DNA of 64,000 nucleotides. It comes from Petunia secreta (taxonomy: Eukaryota > Streptophyta > Magnoliopsida > Solanales > Solanaceae). The position numbers were made by a program, and so were the translations under genes. Under the pieces are notes generated by a model. It made no database searches. It was given only the letters and a program-made list of their open reading frames with translations, and was not told where the DNA came from. The stretch covers positions 10,310,001-10,374,000 of the forward strand of contig JARKIP010000053.1 in assembly GCA_029990175.1 (NCBI GenBank), given 5' to 3'. Shown here one piece after another: positions 34,228 through 43,718 of this stretch (the first letter of the stretch is position 1; each line of letters opens with the position of its first letter).

Positions 34228-35053
34228 TAATGTATTGGCTATTACCAAGACTTCTAGAGGCTTTCTCTACAAGTTGCTCATTGCACAGAGCTTAAAGTCC
34301 TGGCTATTGCAAAGACTTGCAGAGACTTTTCTGCAAATTTCCTATTGCACAGAGCTTACAGTCTTGGGTATTGCCAAGACTTACAGATACTTTCTCTACA
34401 AGTTGTCTATTGCACTAGAGCTTCAAGTATTGGCTATTTCCAACACTTGCAGGGACTTTTTCTGCAAGTTTTTCATTGCAGCAAAGCTTAAAGTCTTGGC
34501 TTTTAGTAAGACTTTCTCTGCAAGTTGCCCATTGCACCAGAGCTTAAACGTTTGGCATTAGCCAAGACTTGTAGAGACTTTCTCTATAAGTTGCCCACTG
34601 CGCCAGAGTTTAAACTCTTGGCAATAACCAAGACTTGCAGAGACTTTCTCTATAAATTGCCCATTGCACCAGTGCTTAGAGTCTTGGCTTTGCCAAGACT
34701 GGCAGAGACTTTCTCTGCAAGTTGCCCATTGCACAGAGCTTAAATTTTTGTCTATTACTAAGACCTGCAGAAACTTTCTCTGCAAGTTTCCCATTGCACC
34801 AGAGCTTAAAGTATTGGTTATTACCATGACTTGGATAGATTCCCATTGTAGCAAAGCTTAAAGTCTTGGCTATTATTAAGACTTACAGAGACTTTCTCTA
34901 CAAGTTGTGCATTGCACCAGAGCTTAAACGCTGGCAATAGCCAAGACTTATAGAGAATTTCTCTGTAAGTTGCCTATTCGCTAGAGCTTAAACTCTTGGC
35001 AATAGCCATGACTTGCAGCGACTTTCTCTGTGAGTTGCCTATTGCACCAGAGC
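34228..35053. repeat. 13-copy ~64-66 bp minisatellite with two hairpins per unit
   Basis: About 13 tandem units of 60-67 bp. A full unit reads (CTTGGC, AATA/TATT, GCCAAG) then (CTTGCAGAGA, CTT, TCTCTGCAAG) then TTGCCCATTGCACCAGAGCT and TAAACT. The first two segments are each inverted repeats, and several units keep both arms perfect or nearly so. Unit length close to a multiple of three leaves overlapping open frames on both strands (22-residue periodic peptides). I regard these as repeat artefacts. Confidence 0.85.
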
Positions 35054-35411
35054 AATGGACAACTTGCAATTCATATTTTCACTACTTGAATATCGATCTA
35101 ATGTCATCTGCTGCCCATACAACAATTTTTTTGGATCATTATGAACAAAATTCATAGCTCTTTCAGGTAATATGTAGTTATACATAATTTTATTAGAGAT
35201 TGTTTGAATGGAAAAAAGGAAGGGGAGGATAGTGTGAGTCTTTTTATTAGTTGCAAAGGGTATTTTTGTTCAAAATAAGTTTTATTAAATTAATGGAGGG
35301 CAGTTTTACTAAACCACTGTTATTGAAGGCAAAGATGCAAACCATTGGTTACCGTGTTATATTTGTGCAATTCAGCCCTATAATTCACCCAATAAACTCC
35401 CACGCGAATTT
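35054..35411. other. Spacer between minisatellite and MITE
   Basis: AT-rich, no features seen. Confidence 0.4.
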
Positions 35412-35769
35412 GTAAAATTTTCGCCCACAGGCCACTAGTATTTGGTTTGAAGCCACTTTTTTTATTGATTTTACATGAGAGACCACTTTTTGGAACTTCA
35501 ATCTTTGTGGGTTGAAGTTCAAACCTTGTGGGTTGAACTTCATGCCTAAGTTATGAAGTTCAACTTCAATCCGTAAGGGCTGAACTTTTAGGCATAGATA
35601 CGTAAACTTCAACCCTTATGGGCTGAAGTTGAATTCAACCCTTGTGGTTGGATGAAGTTGAACTTTAACTCTTGTGGGCTGACTTGTGTGAAGTTCAACC
35701 CACAAGGATTGAAGTTCAAAGATCACAGGCAAAGTGGCTATTCGTACACTTTGCCCCGCAAATTTTTAC
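35412..35769. mobile_element. Fold-back MITE (MULE-related), in the promoter region of the host gene
   Basis: The ends are GTAAAATTTTCGCCC and, inverted, GTAAAAATTTGCGGGGCAAA. The left arm contains GGCCACTAGTATTTGGTTTG and GAGACCACTTTTTGG, matching the MITE at 50911-51285. The interior is dense in AACTTCAA / TTGAAGTT inverted repeats (for example CTTGTGGGTTGAACTTC). No clean 9-bp target duplication is visible. Its right end is about 45 bp upstream of the candidate TATA box. Confidence 0.7.
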
Positions 35770-35813
35770 GAAAAATAAAAGCCCAACTAACTCACAGAAT
35801 TTAGCCCATATGA

Positions 35814-35820
35814 ATATATA
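35814..35820 (+). promoter_or_regulatory. Candidate TATA box of the host gene
   Basis: ATATATA at about 115 bases before the ATG. It is the only TATA-like site close upstream, and the transcription start is unknown. Confidence 0.35.
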
Positions 35821-35934
35821 CCGCAAAACCTCTAAAACCCCCCCTCAAATGGCAGAACTTCTTCCCTCCCTACTCATGCTTGCTTCACTGACCAACTCAC
35901 GATAACTAATCAAACTTCTAATCAAAACCCACCA

Positions 35935-38900
35935 ATGATACTCCTTAAAAAACTCCATTCTTGGCGTTTTTTAACAATTCTTCAACTCCATAAACCTCCA
36001 CTAAACCCTACAGCACCAACACATTTGATCTCATCAACCCCATCTGCACAATTTTTATCATCTTTCTGGAGACCCTTTTCCCTTTCAGCTCACTTTCTTA
36101 AAGAATCAACCAATATAGAAAGTGTTTCCAAAAAGAAAGCCAAAAAACCAAACATCAATGGACCCAATATGATCCCACAAGTGAGGTCTGGGGAGGGTGA
36201 GGTGTACCCAGACGTTACTCCTACCTCGAGTGAGAAGAAAACCAAAAAACCATTAGCTGTTTTCTTTCAAGAAGCAGTTGGTCTCTTAGAAAAGTCAGTA
36301 AGTGAGGATGAAACTGACAGTGAAAGTGAAAACAAAGAACTGAAGTGTAAATTAAGAAATTTGGAGGAAGAAATTAGGATATCAGGGGAAAAGAGGAGAA
36401 ATGAAAAAGTTAATAGGAAGAAGGAGACTACAAATGATAATGGGGTTTCGGAAAATGAGGGAAAGAATGAAACTTTACATGAATTATTTAAGGTTAAGAA
36501 TGTAAAATCAAGAAAGTTAGCGCCGTTGACTATGGATGATCCGACGGTGTATAAAGAGCTTTCAGATGATATGGTGATGTTTGTGACACATTTATACAAT
36601 GAAGGGTACTTTAAAGATTCAAACTTTTTGCCTAGGAAGAAGTTTGATATTACTTGCTTTGACAATAGCTATGCCCGTGATTTCGTAAAGTATGCAGCTG
36701 AGCAGTTTGGTAGAGACCACCAAGAGATTGCTAAGTAAGAATTCACTTTTGTTATACCTCTCTCGTTTTTATATCGAAATCGATTAGTTCTTTTCGTATT
36801 ATGTTTGTTCCTTTAGATTTATCATTGTTGAATTTGTGAATTTTGTTATCCACCAAAATGTTTCAACAATGACATATTTGTTAGAATTCAGTTTGCTGAG
36901 GAATAAGTGGCAGTATATTTCTATGGCTTTAAAAAAAAATTAGAAGCTGACAGTTTATGAACTTATAACGTTGATTATGTTGCGGTGTTTGTGGAATACG
37001 TTAGTCTTTCGGATTCCTCATGTGTAGAGAAATGTTGGCCAACCTTCAGTGCTTCTCATAGAAAAATGCAGGGTCATAGATTTGTGCTGAAGTAAGCAAT
37101 ATGAATGACAGAAAAGGAGAGAAAATCGTTATAGAGAATTTAAGAATGTTGATGACATGGACCAGATTGACCAGCTAAGACTGCCTCTCTTTATTGGGAA
37201 TTTTCTAACAGAAATCATTAGCAGATATAATAGCTTTAAGAATACAGAAGGCTTCAGTGGCCAGTGTCTAGTGGAAGAATAAAATGTTTTCTTTGGTTTT
37301 TGCTACTGCTCTAATACTGCTACCTGAATATGTTAGAATTCCTTACTTTATATGCCCGACAATGTGCTGTGTTACAGTGTACAAGAGGTCTCTTCTGTTA
37401 TAGTTTCTGACTCCTTTTAATTTGTTGCACTCATAACTTGATTCTGGTGTTCCTCACATGCTCTGCAACAATTCTTATACCCCAATTTCACAACCAATTT
37501 GTGAATTCTGTTATCCACCAAAATTTTTGCGCAGTGACATGTTTGTTAGAATTCAGTTTGTTAAAAACATGGTTGTGTATGTCTATGGCTTATGTAAAAC
37601 CAGAAGTGGACAGTTTGTTAACTGATAAAGTTGATTAGTGTTGATTATGTTGCGGTGTTTGCGGATATGTCATTCTTTCGGATTCCTCAAGTGTAGAAAT
37701 ATGGTGGCTAGACTTCATTGCTTCTCATAAAAAAATGCAGAGAGTCATAGATTTGTGCTGAGTTGAGAAATATCAGTGACAGTGTTGCCCGGCTTCGTTT
37801 AGATGATCAGGAAAGTGAAAGAGAAGGAGAGAAATTGCTGTATGGAATCTTTAGATTGTCCAACATGTAAGAACTCATCTTACACAGCTGTACCTGATTG
37901 ATCAGGCTAAGAATGTCTCTGTTTGTAAGGAATTTTTCTAGCAGAAATCTTTAGAAGATATAATGGCCTTGAGAATACAGAAGGCTTCAATGGCCAGTGC
38001 CTAGTAGAAGAATCAAATGGGGTCTCTCTGTTTTTCCCTACATATTTTAGAATTCCTTACTTTGTATCATCCCCTACAAGGTGCTATTTTACGGAGGTCT
38101 CATCTATCATAAATGCTGCTGAGTCATTCGCGTTCAAAAGCTCCAGAACTCCTTCTTTTTTTAAAAAAAGAAAAATTTGCACTCTTTTCTTGATTCTTGT
38201 GCTCCTCATATGCTATCTACAGATAATCGTATACACAAATTTCTCAACCAATTGCTGAGAGTAAACACAGTAGTTTGGTGTTATATCTTTCTGAAGTTGC
38301 ATAGACCAGTCCTTGTAGCTCTATGATGTCCTTAGTAGAAACACCAACTAGGACTACTTCCATGGTAAGTTGGTTACCATGTTTCCAGTAAAAGTCAAGT
38401 AAAAAATTGTGTTTAAGCTTTCTTTATATTGAACCTTGCAATAAATGATCTGTTTACAATTAATTAAAGTGAAAATTCCAATTCCAATTCTGTATAACTA
38501 CAAGATGAGCTCAGTGTTTGCCAGGTTTAGACTAAGGGATTGTTTACCTTGGTAGATATGTCCAGAGGTGGAATTGAAGAGACCAGATTCTGATTACCCT
38601 ATTGAGCATGATCAATTAGCAATTTCAAAGTCTAATATTTCTGTTTCGGGAGTGTAGGACTTAATAACCTTTTAAACGTCATGGGATTTCGACGGGTTCA
38701 TTATTTCAATTATAAACGTCATGGTCATAGGATTAGTGCCATGACCTTGGCACCAGGCTTAGCGCTTGTTGCTCCCCATAAGTTTCATGTTCTTATTTCA
38801 TAGTGTATTACCATTACACTAGCTCTGCAGAAACAAAATCATTGGGGAAGTACTTGATAGAAGTGAATATGAATGAGAAGGTTAGTGTACTACTAGTACT

Positions 38901-39665
38901 TCTTCTCACTTAACGGGAGTTATTGTATGTTACGGATGCAACACTATGACCTTTTATTTTGTTTTTATGGTTCAAACTTCAAAAGGTACGGTGTAATGCT
39001 ATCTTCTTCGGCATGAAGCGGTTTAATTTGACGAATTCCCACATGTTCCTGTATTGTGGTGGTGGGAGGAGGGATGATTGTTTGGACGGTTTCTCTTTTG
39101 GTTTGAGCACTGCTTTATATCCCCTAGATTTTTCCATTCAGCTCCTTAATCTATTGGCTTGGTTATTCAGATGGTTGTCCGGCAGTGACTTGAAAAAGGT
39201 GGCCCTTTTTGGCTGTCCTTCCATTGGAAAGAAGACTGTTTTTTCTGCTAAGAGATTGCGTACGTTTTTCAGAATTCAGGAAGATAATGTGAGTCTCATA
39301 TCCTTAGGAAACTTCATCACCTCCCTTCTCTGCTCCTAACATGAAATAGGATAGTAAATCCTCCTTTTCTTTTGGACATTGTGGAAACTTTTCCCACCTT
39401 CCTCCACATTCTGCTTATGTTCTGAAATGTTACGTGCTTCCTTCAGGTATGCAGAAAATGTGCCTTAAAAGCGTCTTGCAAGTTTGTGAATCAGAGTGTC
39501 TGGAAAGGCGATATGAACAATTTACACTTGGCTGTTGTAATGAGGGTTATAACTCTGTATGCATTGGAGTCAGTTCCTCCTCAGTTAGTAATACCAGATG
39601 AAATAAAGGATTCTGTCAGTCGATTGCTGAAGGATATTGTGAGACTTAGCAAAACTGTGTGTTAA
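35935..39665 (+). CDS. Conserved plant protein with predicted mitochondrial leader, three exons, intact
   Basis: Exons are 35935-36734, 39171-39288 and 39447-39665. The introns are GT-AG: donor GTAAGA at 36735 with acceptor TTATTCAG at 39170, and donor GTGAGT at 39289 with acceptor CTTCAG at 39446. The phases fit and give 378 residues without a stop. Residues 1-58 are rich in L, S, R, K and H with no acidic residue before E58, typical of a mitochondrial presequence. Residues 60-180 are charged and low-complexity. A conserved-looking domain starts at about residue 198 (LAPLTMDDPTVYKELS, then YEGYFKD-like YNEGYFKDSNFLPRK, FVKYAAEQFGRDHQEIA, WLSGSDLKKVALFGCPS, KRLRTFFRIQEDN). It ends with CRKCALKASCKF (CX2CX5C) and a helical tail. 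I recall similar plant proteins of unknown function but cannot name the family. It is the only ordinary gene here. Confidence 0.8.
36830..38150. repeat. Tandem duplication of ~650 bp inside intron 1
   Basis: 36830-37445 and 37490-38150 align in order. Shared blocks include TTATCCACCAAAAT, GTTAGAATTCAGTTTG, GATTATGTTGCGGTGTTTG, TCTTTCGGATTCCTCA, GTCATAGATTTGTGCTGA, AATACAGAAGGCTTCA and AGAATTCCTTACTTT. Divergence is moderate with small indels, so the duplication is not recent. The rest of intron 1 (38150-39170) shows no feature that I can name. Confidence 0.8.
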
Positions 39666-40310
39666 GCTTCTTCAGAATCAGACGAGTTGATCAGCATGCA
39701 GGTAGATTGGTCTGATTGTTGGTGTATGCTATATCCTGTCATGATCTTGCGAGTTCTACGCCTGGCCGCACTCTATTTTATGACCAGTGGCAATCATGTC
39801 TTCTAGTGGAAAATGTGTGCCAAGATGGGCAGTCTGGTTAAACCTGGATAGCTGTGGAAAGTAGGTAGACGTAGCCGAAGTCGAGTGTTTGTTTAACAGT
39901 AAAACCTGTAAATGCGTCTCCTACTAAAGCTCAATTTCGCTTGATTTAATGCCTGACATCTTTAACAAGATCTCATTCAACTTTATAGGAAATATGATGA
40001 GTTTAAAACAAAGTGTATCAAAATCAAATAGTTGTATTTGCAGGAAATATATCAGAAAATTTCTCCTTGAATATACAAATATAACAATTACTCTCGTATA
40101 TTCTGAGCCTGGAATAAATTGATTGAATGTTTACTGGCGTTCTGCTTTTGTGTTCTAAAATTTGTATTACAAGTCATAGATGCCAGAACTGGGTCTCTTT
40201 TTCCGTGATCAGCAACAGGAATAAACTGATTTTATAGCGTGGCAAAAAGATGTTATTCCAGGCTGATGTTATCCATGAGGAAATTATTTTATGGTTTGAA
40301 CGAAGGGATT
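39666..40310. other. 3' flank of the host gene
   Basis: It probably contains the 3' UTR. No other gene or transposon end is seen before the copia LTR at 40311. Confidence 0.4.
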
Positions 40311-41485
40311 TGTTGGAAATTGGACTTGGGCACCCATGTGGGGTAAAATTTTTGTGCAGGGGCTTGTTTGGCGCGCGCTAATTGATTAGTAGCCGTCAAA
40401 AATAAATTCACTGAGAAATAGCCATCTCCGGATAAATCTCAGTATAAATACTTTGTTCAAAGCCTCAGTATTTATACTAGGAAGCTTCAGTAAACTAACC
40501 CCAGCATAAAATACTGGGGCTTTGAACAAGTTTTGTTCAAGGCCCCAGCATTTTGTTATGGGACTTTGTATAAAGCTTCAGTCCCATAACAAAATGATGG
40601 GGCTCATGTTCAAAGCCCCATCATTTTGTTATGGGACAGAAGCTTTATATATAAAGTCCCATAACAAAATAATGTGATTTATCCCTTTAATGGGACATTT
40701 GTTATGAGATAAATCCCATTATTTTGTTATGGGATGATAAAGTCCCATAACAAAATAATGGGACCTTTGAACATGTTAGTTCAAGGTCCCATTATTTTGT
40801 TATGTGATTATTTTTTTATGAGACTTTGTATAAAGCTTCAGTCTCATAACAAAATACTTGGCCTTTGAACAACTAGTCTGAGGTGTTTTTCCAACGCTAA
40901 TGTAGCGTAAGTGTGTGCGCGAATTTTTGGCTATTTCTCAATGAATTTTGAAACGGTGGATAAAACTCTTTGAGTACGTCCAAAAATGGCTACGCATCAA
41001 AATTTTCCCCATGTGGGTCAAGTCATATCCATGTCCAAATATATAATTATATATATACTTGTGATATATATTATAATATAAAGGAAAAAGAAGGGAAAGA
41101 CACAACCATTAGGAAACTCTTTTAAAGAGTTGTGTCTCCTGGTAATAATAAAAAGGAAGTCCTAATCAGTTAGGAACTCTCTAAGTAATCTGCGTATTAT
41201 TCCAGGCAAAAAAAAAAAAAAAGCAGAAGGCTTTTTCCCTCTTCTTCCTTATGACCCAAAAACTCACTCTCTTCTTCTATGCAAGAACTACTATGGTAGA
41301 TTCCTAAGAAGACACTGGTGATCTTCTATATGAATTGGAACATATTCTGTAACCAGGTGCGGCTTAGACTGTGGTCTAATCTTTACAGTTCGTGTTCTAT
41401 ACATGTGATTATATTGTAGATTAGTGAAACAAATACGGTTAGACCCTGGGCAATTGTATGTTCTTGGATTGTATGAGATTCTTCA
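40311..41485 (+). repeat. copia 5' LTR (contains a MITE)
   Basis: Without the MITE and one copy of its target duplication it is about 500 bp and matches 49175-49689 closely (for example AAAAGGAAGTCCTAATCAGT and CTCTTCTTCTATGCAAGAAC in both). Confidence 0.9.
40343..41008. mobile_element. MULE-type MITE built of nested hairpins
   Basis: It is flanked by the 9-bp direct repeat CCATGTGGG (40334-40342 and 41009-41017). The 3' LTR of the same copia element keeps the uninterrupted site with a single copy. The ends are GTAAAATTTTTGTGC and, inverted, GGAAAATTTTGATGC. The interior (40440-40890) is a series of inverted repeats around CCCATAACAAAAT. The arms 40581-40604 and 40614-40637 are perfect 24-base complements around a 9-base loop, and a second hairpin of about 26 bp with one bulge lies at about 40745-40803. 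It could form strong RNA hairpins if transcribed. Confidence 0.85.
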
Positions 41486-41486
41486 T

Positions 41487-41498
41487 TGGTATCAGAGC
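41487..41498 (+). promoter_or_regulatory. copia primer-binding site (iMet type)
   Basis: TGGTATCAGAGC starts two bases after the 5' LTR end (TTCA). Confidence 0.9.
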
Positions 41499-41499
41499 C

Positions 41500-42421
41500 A
41501 CGTGTTATTTGTTTCCTAGCCTTGGTTATTTTGTATAAAATCACTGCATGAGTTGTGTGTGTGTTTCTTGTTATCAAAATTTGTTTTATGTGTTCACTAC
41601 TTGGTGAAGAAACCAGTGAAACAAGTGGAAATAGATGAGACAAGTTACTGAAGTTTTTGAAACGCCCCTATTATTTCAATTCGTCTCTATCTTGTACAGT
41701 AACTTCTTTATGGGTTGATGATTGGTTCTAATTAGAACAAAATTGCTACAGATTTACGTGGTTTTTGTTAGATTTTTTTTTAATGTAGTTAAAGATGGTT
41801 TGACTTTTATTGGCGTCAAAATTAATGGATTGAAACCATTCGCTGTTACCCAAATATTATAAGAGAGTTTACTTATTTTCGAATCGGCTGAAAGATGATT
41901 TTGATGTCACTTAGGAGAAGTATAGGGAAGTGTGCCTGAGTAGTCCCAGATAGTAGTTCCTGATGAACTGCCCAGCGAGGCACGATCGTAGACAGACACA
42001 AATGAGGCGCCGCTTGTCTTAGTGAGCTCGAAAAACAGGAAGGAAGTGCCAATTCTTGTAGCTAGATCAAGAAAGAACCTTTGGGGGTGAGAGACATTGG
42101 GAGTAAGTTTTGTTTAAAGCGGCATAAGAACATAAAGGCTCAGCTTGATGATAACATGAGAAATAAATAGACTTTGGAAATAAGATTAGTTCTTATTTTT
42201 CACAATTGATAATGGGATTCACATCCATGATTTGTTTCTCTGCATTGTTCAAAGTAAAATTTATCACTAAGAATAAGAAAAGATATAGATGACGTGGGCC
42301 ATCAATGGATGTTTGGAGAGAAAAGTGATTCTCCGTGGTATTGTTATACATGACCAGTGAGTGAATCTACTTTATTGATTAGCACCAAGCAATCCATATA
42401 ATTCCTAGAAACAATATATGT
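41500..42421 (+). other. copia leader / gag region, not decodable
   Basis: The place where gag should lie. I find no intact zinc knuckle or capsid motif, and stops occur in all frames. Confidence 0.35.
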
Positions 42422-42423
42422 TA

Positions 42424-42698
42424 CTCCCTCCGTCCCAATTTATTTGGCACCATTTTCTTTTTTGTTTGTCCCAAAATAAGTGGCACCTTTCCTTATTTGA
42501 CAACTATGTAATGCATCATCTCTATTTTAACCTTGTTGGGCCCAACATACTTTTAAACCTACCAACAACTTTTTTATTACTCAAATCTTCTCTCTCTTAC
42601 TTTTACAAGGGTAAAATTGATACTTAACAAGGTCAACCTCTATTTTCTTAAACTCCGTACCCGGTCAAATGGTGTCACATAAATTGAGACGGAGGGAG
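42424..42698. mobile_element. Stowaway (Tc1/Mariner-type) MITE
   Basis: The ends CTCCCTCCGTCCC and, inverted, CTCCCTCCGTCTC are the canonical Stowaway termini. The left flank is TA; the right flank is CA, a probable mutation of the TA duplication. Length is 275 bp. Confidence 0.85.
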
Positions 42699-43718
42699 CA
42701 GTTGTTTCGTATTAAATTGTATGCCAACTTAGCGAAACTGATTCGCAGATAAATTGTGACATTTGGATGTGTCCAATGTTCAATCTGACTTCCTCTTAAA
42801 TTTTTTTTCTTGAATAATATGTAATGGGCTATGGTCCAAGTGTGACTTGATTGCAACACCCAAACATGTTAGAGATGAAGTTTGAAAAAGAATGACATGG
42901 AACCTAAGGATGACCCACATACGCAATATAACCAATGGAAAACGGAAACGCTGATGCCATAGTACTTCTCCTATTGCCATGAAAAATTGTACCAATTGCT
43001 TGCACTATGGTGGCGATGTGGGTGTTACCACAAAGGAAAAATGAAAATGTTTTTTCCTCAATGCAAGTACTCTTTCTTTCTGTATGTTACAAAAGAAATA
43101 TATATCTGAAAACGATGCATCTTGCCAAAGTTTTTTTTTTTTTTTTGGTATATAACACTTTACTGCCTACACCAACTTTAAAACATTTACGATTTTGTAT
43201 ATACGCTTACATATGTACATGTTTGTTCAAGTCATAATTTTGTTGTCTAAGTGATATAGAAAATTATGATTAGGTGTAGTGGATTGTGCATTTGTCTGTG
43301 TGATAAAATGTACAAGTATGTGTATTTATACAGTTTTTTAGATTCAATGAATTTTTTATTGAACACATTTCTAGATTTGTTATAGAAACTATAATTAGTT
43401 GGTTTTGAATTTAAGTAATTTAAGACGAGTTTCCTTAAATAGTTGATTATGTTAGATTTATCGATTAGAATTTGGATGATGATTGGGAACATAGTGAACT
43501 TTCGATTCCGAATCTAATATGAAATAAATATTGACATAGTTAAATTATTTTAAAGATTAGTATGTATATGAACTTTAGGCTCTAGGAAAGTACATATTTG
43601 TCTTAATAAAATTATACTAGTTTATATCAATATGTCAACTGCTACTAGAATATTGTCCCAAGCTTAATAAAAGTGTTAGCAGTGACAATAAAATTTAGTA
43701 TGTCTTAAAAGAGCAAGA
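42699..43718. other. AT-rich copia internal remnant
   Basis: No protein similarity seen. A T17 run lies at 43130-43146. Confidence 0.35.

Noticed and set aside
34228..35053. Periodic open frames (22-residue repeat peptides on both strands) as a repeat-protein gene.
   Set aside because: Frames exist on both strands, change frame at indels and show no start context; a ~66-bp repeat unit produces them automatically.
38959..39339. A 126-residue single-exon gene.
   Set aside because: Only 39171-39288 is coding, as exon 2 of the host gene; the rest is intron read-through.
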